DNA of 28,014 nt. Origin: Geosiphon pyriformis (Eukaryota > Glomeromycota > Glomeromycetes > Archaeosporales > Geosiphonaceae). The notes below the pieces were generated by a model that saw only the letters and a list, made by a program, of their open reading frames with translations, made no database searches and had not been told where the DNA came from. The translations under genes and the position numbers were made by a program. The stretch is taken from positions 145,187 to 173,200 of the forward strand of contig JAAOMT010000183.1 of NCBI GenBank assembly GCA_016748015.1. Direction: 5' to 3'. Of this stretch, positions 10,677 through 21,263 are shown in pieces (position 1 is the first letter of the stretch; every line of letters begins with the position of its first letter).

Positions 10677-11114
10677 TTAATACCAATTAGATCTTTGAAC
10701 CTTATCAGTCACTTTACTAGACGACTCAAATACTTCCTCTTCAATTTCCACATCAATGTCTTCTGTATACTCTGAAGACTCCTCGTCATCACTAATCACT
10801 TGCACCAATTGTTCACCTTCCTCTTGCAACCATACATTAATTTGCCTCCCATCACTCTCGTCAATCAGCGAAAATTTCCCAGGGCGATCCCCCTGTACCC
10901 AACGATATCCAAGTTTTCGAATCTCTTCCACCACCAGATCAATTAGAGCCAAAAATCTAGCGGCGGCCTCGACCTTGCCCCAGCCTTCATTCTTGGATGC
11001 TTGAAAGTATTCAGTCATTCTTTTCTCTGCCAGAGCTATCCGTTCGTCTGGCATGTAAGTTTCACGAGGTTCAATGAGATCAATATTTACTGGATGATTC
11101 TGGCAATACTTCAA
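10677..11114 (-). CDS. Hypothetical protein exon with acidic C-terminal region
   Basis: A 145-codon minus-strand frame of high GC, ending at TAA. It has convincing protein composition: amphipathic segments (residues about 24-70, including VEAAARFLALIDLVVEEI), a Trp-rich mixed region (RWVQGDRPGKFSLIDE, INVWLQEEGEQLVQV), then a strongly acidic stretch at about residues 106-130 (SDDEESSEY, DVEIEEEVF). The first codon is TTG; the first ATG is codon 21 (11052-11054). A splice acceptor TTGCCAG ending at 11100 would make it an internal or last exon, joining in phase 0 to the frame at 11304-11417. I recognise no family. Acidic tails occur in nuclear and transposon-derived proteins, but that is not evidence of function. 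Confidence 0.55.
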   Translation of the reverse strand: MKYCQNHPVNIDLIEPRETYMPDERIALAEKRMTEYFQASKNEGWGKVEAAARFLALIDLVVEEIRKLGYRWVQGDRPGKFSLIDESDGRQINVWLQEEGEQLVQVISDDEESSEYTEDIDVEIEEEVFESSSKVTDKVQRSNWY

Positions 11115-11216
11115 TTTTTTTTCAGAATTTGCATATCATTTTTGAGAAAAAGTTAAATTTGAAAAAGAAAAATCAGTTGGGATCAGTGAAATTTTGAGAA
11201 TTTGCGAAATGCCAAT

Positions 11217-11417
11217 TCAATAATTGGGGAAGCTTATTTGCACAAGAGAAAAAACAAAGAACATATAAGAATTATATAGAGGTTGGTAAATTTTGACCAC
11301 AACCTGAGCACCAGGTGAACCTTTAAGGAAATTATTACCAAGATTTTTGGTTTTCTTCATTTTATACATGCGAGTCGGTTTTTTGCTGGGACAAAAACCT
11401 GCAGTCTTCTTATTTAA
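11217..11417 (-). other. Candidate upstream exon of the unknown minus-strand gene
   Basis: Open frame with basic, protein-like content (KTAGFCPSKKPTRMYKMK, LGNNFLKGSPGAQ) that loses coding character after a CAG-GTTGTG junction at 11304/11303. A donor there is in phase 0 and could be spliced to the acceptor at 11100, giving a 204-bp intron, longer than the 65-72 bp introns seen elsewhere in this window. Two possible starts are the Mets in MYKMK. This exon model is tentative. Confidence 0.3.
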
Positions 11418-11660
11418 TCAAAAACAGAAAAAGTCGTAAGTATATGAATACCTAAGAGTTAGAGAATGAAACTAAGTGTTGGTACCTAATTCTCACACAT
11501 AATATTATTGGTAAATTGACCTGTCATAAAAGATAAAGTTTGATGAAGTGAACATGCAAGAGAAAAAAAGGTAAATCTATACGTTAAGTTTGCATATTGA
11601 ATTTCTCTTGATAGATTTGATATTTTAGTAAAAGCCAAATAATGATGACAATCACAGGAA

Positions 11661-11864
11661 TTAATATATAGGTGCCAGCCTTGAAATTTCTATTTTAGGA
11701 ATCCTATCTTTAATAAAATAATCGCCCTCACCCTTGCTTTGTGAATTTTTAAAAGATTGACTATCATATTCGCCAGTTTCTATATCAAAATGACAGCGGA
11801 AAATTGCGGTGGAATTTGATAAACTCGAAAGAAAAATTTCAATAATGTCTTTGAGCAATGATCG
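11661..11864 (-). other. Candidate coding fragment, unknown family
   Basis: Minus-strand frame of 67 codons, closed upstream by TAA at 11865-11867 and without an ATG start. The composition is protein-like (FRCHFDIETGEYDSQSF, GEGDYFIKDRIPKIEI). An AAG-GTGAGG within it (around 11730) could be a splice donor. It may be an upstream exon of the same unknown gene as 10677-11114 or a relic. Confidence 0.3.
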
Positions 11865-13007
11865 TTAAATAAAATCAAAAAAAAACCGTACTGAATCCTT
11901 ACATTGGAGTTTTAATTTTCAAATTATTTACTAGTATAACCCATATATTTTTGTTACTTACTAAATTTTAGTAAATAAATGTGAATTTGAAAAGGTAACA
12001 AAAAATATACTAAATTAACAAAAGTGTTGAAAAACTTTTAAAAATTAATACTTTGAATATTTATAAAAAAATTTGATCTTTTAGAATAGTAATCTTTAAA
12101 TTAGGACTCCAGAAAGCTAAGCTGAACTGAGCTGAGCTGAGCTTTTTTTATGCTTGAGCCCAGCTCTATTTCAAAAAAAGCTCAAGTCAAGATGAGTTTT
12201 ATTAAAAAAAACTCCAGCTCAACTTGGTTCATATTATTATATGTAGGGATTTTATTGGTTTAATTTCTGTTTCAAGCCACTTATTTATTAATAAAAAGTT
12301 TGTAAATAGTGACAACAATAGTAGTAATAATAATGAAAATTATCATTTTTCATTGATAAAAAATTTATAATAATTAATAATAACAATAATATTGTAAATA
12401 GCAATAATAATAATGTATATTATTTTTTTACTGATAAAGAGTTTATGGTAATAGCAACAATAGTGGTAAATAAACAGGTTTATATGTCAAGATTTTTTTG
12501 CTTTTATATTATTTATAAAAAATTTGAATTCTTACTTAATTATCTTTATTATTTATTAATAAATAAATAAATAAATAAATAAGTAAAGCATATACAAAAA
12601 CAGGCCTTTTTGTATACAACAAGATTTTTTTACCAATTTTTTTTGAAAACTTTTACTCTTTTCGAGTTTCTTTTATTAAATATTAATTAAAAGCATTTTT
12701 TTTATATCATTGCACAGTAAAAAGTAAAACATCATCTAAAATCTAGATTTTAATTAGCGGAGAAACACAAGTATCTATTTAAAAGTTATATTTCTAATGC
12801 TATTTAGCTAAAGAACGTTTTATGATTTTAGGCGTGATAAAAACCTAAACTTTAGAAATTCTTTTGATGTTCTAAATAGATAAATGTTATTCTTTTAACT
12901 TATTGTGGGTTAAAAATAGTGGCTATAAAATATTCCGTCACTGAGAGTTTCTAAGGTAGACAGCACAACCTTTAGACAATGTATAATTAAATTAAATAAA
13001 AGCAAAT
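11865..13007. other. AT-rich intergenic stretch
   Basis: No gene seen. It holds the GAGCT inverted repeat at 12112-12232 and, from about 12650, the 3' flank shared with the second BTB-TLDc copy. A 90-bp block (12718-12807) is present here and absent from the matching place near 19261. Confidence 0.6.
12112..12232. repeat. GAGCT-rich nested inverted repeat
   Basis: TGAGCTTTTTTT at 12138-12149 is perfectly complementary to AAAAAAAGCTCA at 12173-12184. Inside, GAGC 12156-12159 pairs with GCTC 12163-12166 around CCA. To the left is a short tandem of CTGAG/CTGAA units. The whole could fold as a two-level hairpin or cruciform. No open frame crosses it. Confidence 0.7.
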
Positions 13008-14314
13008 TTATCTTTTTATAATTTGAAAAACTTCATACTCTTCAACAGAAAACTTCACCGGTTGATTTTCTGATCCAAGTAAAGCATGTTCATAATCACT
13101 TGCATTTTGACAAACGCACTCTGAATAATTTTTAAAATCATTGCCAAACAATATCATATTGTCCTTTCCAAAATAGGGCCCACAAGTTGACCCACCATAA
13201 GGTCCATATCCTGTAACAAACTTGCTAAGTATAGCATTTTCAGTTTTATCATCTCCAAGAGAAAAAATAAAACTTCCTTTTCCCTTTAAATGATAATTTT
13301 GAGAGTGCCAAGATTGTGGGTTAAAACCGCCAATTATCTGACCAGTTCCTTTCACTTTGATTACGCTAACTGTTGCTCCTTTATCATCGCATAATCGATG
13401 AAAATCCGCTGGCGTAAATCCGTCTCGACTTCCACGAAGTAACAATTTAAAATTATTTTCAAGTTGATTTCTAAAAGGAGTATTGTCATCTTTGCCTTGA
13501 ATCCAATGATCAAGCTGTTTTATGTTTTGAAATTTAAGAAGCTTTGTATCAATATTTAATCGGGAAGAACGTAATGGCTGAGCGTCTACAGACTTTTGAT
13601 GACTACCCGGTACGAGATAATGATGTAAAAGATCTTCATATAAAGTTCCAGGTAAGATTTTTGCAAATGGTTTTACTTTGTGATAGAAGTCAACTGAAGA
13701 TATGTTAAAGAAGCGGATTAAAGGTAGAAGCCTTTCGATGGATTCCTTAAAGGCATTAAAGTTTTCATCTGTCCAGTAAAGAACTTTTTTCGTCTGAATA
13801 TCGCTATCCAATTTAGCAACTCCCCATTCTACAATCTTTTCCCATATTTCANNNNNNNNNNNNNNNNNNNNGGTAGGTACTCCATGTTTATCAAGAGAAA
13901 TCTCGCCATTATAAATGTATCTGCAGAAAAATAAAAAGTGAATTTCATGTTGGTCAAAATATTCAAACCAAATGAAAACCCTTACCTGAGAATTATTTCA
14001 AAAATCTTTGGTGAAATATTGGGTTTAGGGAAGATGATGATATTATTTTCCCTTTTAATCCAATTGCTAGAGAGTGCGACAGCAAAATATGGTGATCTTG
14101 CTGCTAAAATTTGGGAATGAGCTTGAAAAGTTCTAATATTGGGCGCTTCGCCAACTATAATTCTAACATCAGAGAACTTCTGACTGTCAAATAAATTCCC
14201 AAAATCATTGGATAAAGCGTGAAAGTATTGTTGGGGCGACATCGGTAAAATATGAGAAGTCTGTGTGAAGTCTTTTTCACTATGATCAGTATTTATGCTA
14301 TTGACACTAGTCAT
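13008..14314 (-). CDS. BTB-BACK-TLDc protein, copy A (contains assembly gap)
   Basis: Minus-strand gene of two exons: 14314-13986 (BTB) and 13920-13008 (end of BTB, BACK, TLDc), with the second exon interrupted by 20 N at 13852-13871. ATG 14314 gives MTSVNSINTD...; the BTB domain starts near residue 36 (FSDVRIIVGEAPN) and includes the FQAHSQILAARSPYF motif. The C-terminal half carries TLDc motifs (LLLRGSRDGFTPADFHRL, DDKGATVSVIKVKGTGQIIGG, GSFIFSLGDD, YGPYGGSTCGPYFG). BTB domains dimerise and often recruit Cullin-3 ligases; TLDc proteins are linked to oxidation resistance and V-ATPase binding. Alignment with copy B implies about 284 bp hidden in the gap, making a 501-residue protein. The frame is intact on both sides. 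Confidence 0.87.
13852..13871. other. Assembly gap (20 N) inside exon 2 of copy A
   Basis: Twenty N. In copy B the flanking sequences are separated by 284 bp (20314-20597), encoding the end of the BTB domain and most of BACK. The difference of 264 bp is 88 codons, so the reading frame is kept even across the N run as given. The gap length is therefore probably nominal. Confidence 0.95.
13921..13985 (-). other. Intron of BTB-TLDc copy A
   Basis: 65 bp, donor GTAAGG (13985 downward), acceptor TTTTTCTGCAG (ending 13921), splitting an Arg codon of the BTB domain. Its sequence is identical to the copy B intron at 20647-20711. Confidence 0.9.
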
Positions 14315-14350
14315 ATACTTATCCCGAGGTGAAGTCACATGTTAATCTGC

Positions 14351-17300
14351 ACTTTATCGATTGATCAATTAATAATAACATGCCAAAAAACATGATTTAT
14401 TTAACATAAGTTTATAAGTTGCTTTTTTTTCGTTTATTAACTGTTAATTTTGAATCCAGATTATTCTTGACTGAAACTTTTTCTTATCCTCAAACTATCA
14501 AACCATTTTTTCAATTAATTGGGATTTATTTTTTAAAAAAGCATTGTTTAAAATAATTTATTCAGAAATTGGTCGATTTTGGTCATTTTCTCATACTTAC
14601 ATTCATCTTACCAAATATTTCAGATTGCTTAATGATAAAAAATATTTTAATTAAAGGGGGAAAAATATTTTGCTAATAATTTTTTTTAGCTATCATAAAA
14701 GTTAATGATCAAATTTTACTTTATTTCCTCAAATTTATAAGCGAAATTTTTAGGACGATTAAAGCTTTTTTTTATTTTCAATTAAAATATAATATAAATT
14801 TTCACCAATTTTAAGTTTTGCTTTTATGGAATCGGCTTTCTATATTTTATTGTTGGCCAATAGAGCATTGAATAGTTTTTTCATATTTTTTTTTACAAAA
14901 TTAAATGTTACAAATAACAATAAGAATAATCTCAAATGAAAAAGCAGAAACGAAAAATAATATTTAATAAAGGTATTTTTCGACTTAAACTACCAGCCAA
15001 AAAGGTTTCAAGTAAACAGGTAATTTAGTAAAAAAAAAAGTGTGTGGCCTTGAAATCAGCTAAAATTAATTCGGTTTATGCTAAAAAACAAGTCTAAATT
15101 GAAAAAATTTATACATACAAAAAATAAACAGTTATATGCACTTTGAGTTTCGCAAAATATTTTGCCAATTTTTATCCCTAGTTCGGTGTGTATACATTGG
15201 CCAAAGAAATCAGCTTATCACTTCTAAGTAGCATTTGCTTAAAACCTTGAAAGCTTCTCTTTTTTTTTGGATTTTTAGCTCAAAATATTTTTAGTTCTAA
15301 TTAAAAAACGAATTGTCGAAAGAAAGCTTGAATCTCAAGTTTCAGCAAATTAAAAAGATGAATTTGATTTGTTAAAATTATTGAGCCAATAAAGTGGAAG
15401 TTTATAGCTGTAATTTTGACATCATTCATTCAATTAAGACCAACATTAGAAAACACATCATAAAAACCAAGCATCAAACATTTTGTGAAAGTCCATTAAT
15501 TTCAAAGCTTTCAATTTTAAATTTTCAAATACTATATTAATTATAAATATTAACATTTTTATATATCGTTCAACAATATTAATAGCTATTGACAACATTA
15601 ATTCATAAAATAACTATACACAGTTTGGTACATTAAAAAATTTTAAAATTTGAATATTTATTATTACAATTATTAATTTGCCTACTTATTAATTATATTT
15701 TTCAAAATAGTTCTATATAAATATTGATACAAAAAATTCAATGTCCTATTTGCAATTTAGAATTTTAGACCAAAGTAAAAGCAAAAAATTAATGCGAATT
15801 TTCTAATCTTTTTAGTGAGACTAAATTAAAAATCAGATTATAAATCTATAAATTTTAACATAAACAACAAACAAAATGCTTTTAACTTGAAAATGCACTC
15901 AATTATATTTTAAGTACAAACATATGTCTCTTTGGTAAATATATTCGAGAATTAATACAAAAGCTTTATATCGCATTTATTTTAACAGATCCCATTTTCA
16001 AAAAATTCATTGTTATAGAAAATCACAATGTAATATTTCAGATTTGACATTGATAAATTACGATTTTAAAAAACATAATCTAAAACTCAAAATAGAAAAC
16101 GAAATATTAGTTTTTTTAATATTTTACTTGAAAATAGTTTTTTAATTTCTTAATTTTCATTTAATGTGAGCAAATAAATCTATATTTATAAAGAAACCAC
16201 GGTAAAATTAAAAGATGTTGCACAAATTTCATTTTTAATTGAATTTCGGTTTCACAAACATTAAAGACTATCACCATATTTATAATAAAGGATTACAAAA
16301 ATAGTTAGATGCCAAATACAAGAACACACAATTCATTAAAAGTAAAAAAAGCTATTTAGAAATAATTTACCAAAGTTAAATATTAATCACTCATATTCTA
16401 AGTTTAGAATTATAAAAATTCACAAATATTTAAATATTAATTAAATATTTCAAAAATTAGGTTTGAAACTCAATTTTTTAATGAACGACAGAAAAAAGAT
16501 TTATGGTTCTTTTAATTTAAACTCTTCTTGTATTTCATATTTTTATATAAATTTTTTGCCCCAATACATAAAATACCTATTTTATTTTTGAGCAATTATT
16601 GTGGTAATTGTTTTAATTTATATAATTGCACAGTAAACTAGACAAAATTCTTATCTCCATTAAATCGATACATATTTTATCGCGATATCCTCTGCATGTA
16701 TGAAATTAAAATTATTTATTTGTTAAGGAATAATTGATTTAATAAATAAAAAATAATAATTTTGTTTTTTCAAACTTTTTTAATTCTTATTAAAATTTAT
16801 ATTTGTTGCTTTGACACATAAATTAAGTTTTTTATAGTAAGAAATTTTAAGAATTTATTTTTTGAAAATTAAATTTAAATATAGTTTGAAATTTAGTAAT
16901 ATTTTTTAAAAAATTAAGAATTCACTTATATTTTACTTTAAAATAAAATTAATTATTTTAATTTGAATAACTGCCCTTTTTAATTTAATTAAGAATGTTT
17001 TTAATATACCTATTACATCTAAAGTTTTTTGTGAACAATTTTGTTGGTTCAATTTCTTATGTTAAAGCCACTGTTCAATCTGCTAAACTTTGTTCTGTTG
17101 TGTTTAATAAAAACTTGGGATTCAGATTGGATTTTGTAAAAGCTCAGATACCGAATATAACTTACTTAATAGAATTAGTAATAGAACTTATAAATTCTTT
17201 TACGCACAAGTTTTGTTTCTGTTGGCTAGTAAAAATAGTCTGATGTAAAATTTAAAATCTGGTTCTCTTTTTTGAAAGTCCGAATTAAGATTTTTAGCAA

Positions 17301-18669
17301 CTTGTTGCTGGTTTGCTTAAAAATTTTTCCAAAGTTAAAAAAAAGTATGGTGCACATTATTCAGATAAAATTAATATGGATAATGAAATTAGTTTATTGT
17401 AAGTAATAATTATTTAATTATTTAATGATCTTGTGAAAGGTGCTTAAATTTAATATTAAAACCAGCAAAGAGAAAACAAAAATCTGAATGAATAAGTTTG
17501 TTCAAAGTAGTACAACTTTAAATTACTTTATAAATAAAATAAATGCAAATAATTTTTTTTTGGTACCTAATTTAATGAATCTTGACGCAAGTCCAGATGG
17601 CTGATGATATGTAGAAAGCACATGACCCACACCTAATGCTAAACATGTATATGTTGATCTTACTTTGTTAAAGCATTAAAATAATAAGAGCATTTAAAAC
17701 CAACATATATTGATGAATCAATGAATTTTTGGTGAATAATAAAAAATTAAGGCAAAAATATTTACATATAAAACTTTTTCATATTTTTATCTAATTTAAT
17801 TAAATAAAAGTCTATGTAAAAGATTTTATTACTATTTTTTAAAGCAGAATTAATTTGGGGTTTTGTTTAGGATTCATGCATTATGAAAACATTAACTAAT
17901 TAAAATAACAAGTACGAAGGGAAATGAAAATTACCAATCACTATTAGATCAATGAAAAGCTGCCTAAATATAATAGATAGTAAAAATAATGCCGTGTTAG
18001 ACAAGAGCATAAATTTTCTCAATGATTATTGATTAATAATACATGTAAAATCATTATCGTTAGGCAAATACACTAATTCTTTTATAAATTAACACAAATT
18101 TGTAATACACTGTATAATAATTAAATGAAAAAATTAACAACATAAAATAGAGAAACTAAACTTTAGAAAAAATAATTATTTGCAAAGTTAAAACACGACT
18201 TGTAAAAATTGGTATATCAGTTTTAGGTACCCACCCTTAATTGTGATCACTCTTTGAATTTTGAAGATTTCCCATTGTGAATAAAATGAGAATAGATTAT
18301 TATTTGAAGAGATTTTATTACATCAACTTTCAATTCATTTGTAGAACAACAAAACCATTTAGGCTTCGTGTGAAACATGAAAATAGTATATCTATAACAT
18401 TTATTAATCAATTTTTTATCTTTTTAGCATTTTTTTTTAAAAAAAAAAGGTAATTATAAATTTACATTTGAGTAAGCTGTCACTTATATAATAAGACTAG
18501 ACATTTGAATAATATATATTTTTCTATTATTTTAGTTTGCTTAAAAAGATTACTTAATGAAGCAATTTCATAGGATTTATCAAATAATTTTACGATGAGT
18601 TTTCAATATGGTCTTTCGAATTCGTCAAATAATTGTTAGACAAATAGTGAGACTGCATTTTAATAGCGC
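14351..18669. other. Long gene-poor, very AT-rich stretch between the two BTB-TLDc copies
   Basis: No supported gene. An 82-codon frame at 16995-17243 begins with ATG but has hydrophobic, AT-driven composition. The right part holds one copy of a dispersed repeat at 18331-18384. Confidence 0.6.
18331..18384 (+). repeat. Dispersed repeat, copy 1 (inverted match at 27.6 kb)
   Basis: The block from CAATTCATTTGTAGAACAAC to GGCTTCGTGTGAAACATGA reappears on the opposite strand at 27599-27665, where about 13 extra bases sit in its middle. Weaker similarity continues beyond TTATTAATCAA on one side. A short member of an unidentified repeat family. Confidence 0.65.
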
Positions 18670-18909
18670 TTGAACAGTGTCCTTTATCTCGAGTCTTGTT
18701 TCAAGGGTTCGTCAAAATATGAGCAAGAGGCGATAGAGGTAGTTGTTTTCGTCACTCAAGTATTGAGAAATGTCACCGTTGACGAATTCATTGTTACATC
18801 AGCTCATAACCACGAATTCAAGAAGGAAGTTGAAATACTGTTGGAACTCAATAATGAGTTTTTGCCTTTTTGGCCAGTTATCGAGAGGTACAGGGGCACC
18901 TACATATGA
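18670..18909 (+). pseudogene. Coding remnant of unknown family
   Basis: A GC-elevated island between AT-rich flanks. Frame 18670-18909 (TTG start) reads with protein-like composition from about codon 15 (YEQEAIEVVVFVTQVLRNV, FKKEVEILLELNNEF, FWPVIERYRG). After about 18890 an alternative frame (GAPTYEVIGRGDLIMW) looks better, which suggests a frameshift. There is no ATG and no long exon, so I regard it as a decayed gene fragment; the source family is not recognised. Confidence 0.35.
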
Positions 18910-19469
18910 AGTTATTGGCAGAGGAGATCTTATAATGTGGAGCAAGAACCTAAGTTAAAGCTATATTGGTTCTATTCGATATTACACTCACTATCATCAT
19001 TTAATTTGATTCAAGAAATTTATTTTTCTAAAATGGGAAAATGCGATTTTAAGGGAACAGAGCAAAAATAGAATGTCACTAGTAGTTTGAAAGCCATCTT
19101 CAATTGCATTTCTTCTGAATATTTGGAATTTCAATCACAGTCAATAAAAAAATCAAAGTTTTGGAATTTTTTATATTAAAAACCATTGCTTAATAGAAAT
19201 CTATTTTGAACGCTTTTACTCTTCGATTCTCATTATTGAAGCATTTTTTTGTATCATTGCACAGCTAAAGAGCGTTTTATAGCCTTACCCTGTAATAAAC
19301 CTAAACGCTAGAAAAAGTCTTTTTTTAAGTTTTTGATGCTTTAAAATAGATAAATGTTATAATTGTGGGGCTTAAAAGAGTAGGCTATAAAATATTCCGC
19401 CAGTGAAATTTTCTAAGATAGACAGTACAACCTTCAGACAATATATAATTAAATTATATAAAAGCAAAT
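18910..19469. other. 3' flank of BTB-TLDc copy B
   Basis: No gene. From about 19205 it aligns with the flank of copy A (from about 12650), sharing ATCATTGCACAG and, nearer the gene, GCTATAAAATATTCCG and AAGCAAATTTATCTTTTTAT, with more differences than inside the coding part. Confidence 0.6.
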
Positions 19470-20968
19470 TTATCTTTTTATTATTTGAAAAACTTCATAC
19501 TCTTCGACAGAAAAATTCACAATTCCGTTTTCTGATCCAAGTAAAGCATGTTCATAATCACTTGCATTTTGACAAAAGCACTCTGAATTATTTTTAAAAT
19601 CATTGCCAAACAATATCATATTGACCTTTCCAAAATAGGGCCCACAAGTTGACCCACTATAAGGCCCATATCCTGTAACAAACTTGCTAAGTATAGCATT
19701 TTCAGTTTTATCATCTCCAAGAGAAAAAATAAAACTTCCTTTTTCCTCTAAATATCCATTCCTAGAATGCCAAGATTGTGGGCTAAAGCCGCCAATTATC
19801 TGACCAGTTCCTTTCACTTTGATTACGCTAATTGTTGCTCCTTTATCATCGCATAATCGATGAAAATCGGCTGGCGTAAATCCGTCTCGACTGCCTCGAA
19901 GTAATAATTTAATATCATTTCCAAGTTGATTTCTAAAAGGAGTATTGTCATCTTTGCCTTGAATCCAATGATCAAGCTGTCTTATGTTTTGCAATTCAAG
20001 AAGCTTTGTATCAATATTATATCGGGAAGAACGTAATGGCTGAGCGTCTACAGACTTTTGATGACTACCCGGAACGAGATAATGATGTAAAAGATCTTCA
20101 TATAAAGTTCCAGGTAAGATTTTTGCAAATGGTTTTACTTTGTGATTAAAGTCAACTGAAGATATGTTAAAGAAGCGGATTAAAGGTAAAAGCCTTTCGA
20201 TGGATTCCTTAAAGGCATTAAAATTTTTATCTGTCCAGTAAAGAACTTTTTTCGTGTGAATATCGCTATCCAATTTAGCAACTCCCCATTCTACAATCTT
20301 TTCCCATATTTCAGATTCTTCTATGTTTAGGTCATCCCGGATTAAAATTGAGACAAGAGCATTTTCACTAAGGGATGTGAAATCTTGGGAGTTTAAAACT
20401 ATAGCTGGTTTTTCACCAACTATTTCGGTGCAGAAATCTTGTAATTTTTTGAAAGAATCATGCATAAATGAAGTTTTCTGCAGAGTGGCGAAATTTTCTT
20501 CTAGCTCTTTTGCACGGTGTTCAATCAAATAGTCTTCAAGGTGATCAATCATGTTTTCTAGAATAAGCTCGTCAGCGGTAACAAGAACTTCTAAAATGGT
20601 AGGTACTCCATGTTTATCAAGAGAAATCTCGCCATTATAAATGTATCTGCAGAAAAATAAAAAGTGAATTTCATGTTGGTCAAAATATTCAAACCAAATG
20701 AAAACCCTTACCTGAGAATTATTTCAAAAATCTTTGGTGAAATATTGGGTTTAGGGAAGATGATGATATTATTTTCCCTTTTAATCCAATTGCTAGAGAG
20801 TGCGACAGCAAAATATGGTGATCTTGCTGCTAAAATTTGGGAATGAGCTTGAAAAGTTCTAATATTGGGCGCTTCGCCAACTATAATTCTAATATCAGAG
20901 AACTTCTGACTGTCAAATAAATTCCCAAAATCATTGGATAAAGCGTGAAAGTATTGTTGGGGCGACAT
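19470..20968 (-). CDS. BTB-BACK-TLDc protein, copy B
   Basis: Two exons, 20968-20712 and 20646-19470, joined over a 65-bp intron, give 477 residues. Order: BTB about residues 12-118 (FSDIRIIVGEAPN, FQAHSQILAARSPYF, RYIYNGEISLD), BACK-like helical region about 119-285, TLDc about 292-477 (LLLRGSRDGFTPADF, VKGTGQIIGGF, YGPYSGSTCGPYFG, ending EEYEVFQIIKR). The BTB domain likely dimerises or binds Cullin-3; the TLDc domain is of the Oxr1/NCOA7 type. The start chosen is the first in-frame ATG: relative to copy A, one extra base near 21034 puts the ancestral ATG (21041) out of frame, so B lacks 24 N-terminal residues. A Tc1-like element begins 4 bp beyond that old ATG, so the original promoter is now 1.3 kb away. 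Whether it is expressed is unknown. Confidence 0.9.
20647..20711 (-). other. Intron of BTB-TLDc copy B
   Basis: 65 bp, GTAAGG donor and CTGCAG acceptor, same position and same sequence as in copy A. Splicing restores an AGA (Arg) codon and continues the BTB frame. Confidence 0.92.
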
Positions 20969-21042
20969 CGGTAAAATATGAGAAGTCTGTGTGAAGTCTT
21001 TTTCACTATGATCAGTATTTATGCTATTGACACATAGTCATA

Positions 21043-21044
21043 TA
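21043..21044. repeat. TA target-site duplication, left
   Basis: TA immediately before the left inverted repeat; the matching TA is at 22372-22373. The empty site in copy A has a single TA here. Confidence 0.9.
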
Positions 21045-21073
21045 CAGGGGGGTATAAAAAGTATTGGACACTT
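21045..21073 (+). repeat. Left terminal inverted repeat of Tc1-like element
   Basis: 29 nt, matches the complement of 22343-22371 at 28 positions (G here, A there at position 17). Confidence 0.95.
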
Positions 21074-21263
21074 AATATAATATATAAAAAAGGCTATATA
21101 TTATAATACCATTACCAATTTAGGCCATAATTTTTTTTATAATTACTTATAGTTATAATCTACAAATCAACATAAATCGCGTCCTTGTAAAACACAACAG
21201 TGGATCATACGCGTATATATAAAATATCAAACATTCTTATCATGAAAAAATTTACCGCATCAA

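Noticed and set aside
10756-11004. Plus-strand 82-codon frame rich in Ser and Cys
   Set aside because: Antisense shadow of the unknown minus-strand exon at 10677-11114, whose composition is far more protein-like.
13938-14120. Plus-strand 60-codon frame, repeated identically at 20664-20846
   Set aside because: It is antisense to the BTB exon and intron; its identity between copies only reflects the gene duplication.
16995-17243. Plus-strand 82-codon frame starting with ATG
   Set aside because: Hydrophobic, AT-driven composition, no family, no splice partner and no GC rise; likely a chance frame.
17600-17660. C/D box snoRNA suggested by CTGATGATAT
   Set aside because: No convincing D box or terminal stem at the right distance.
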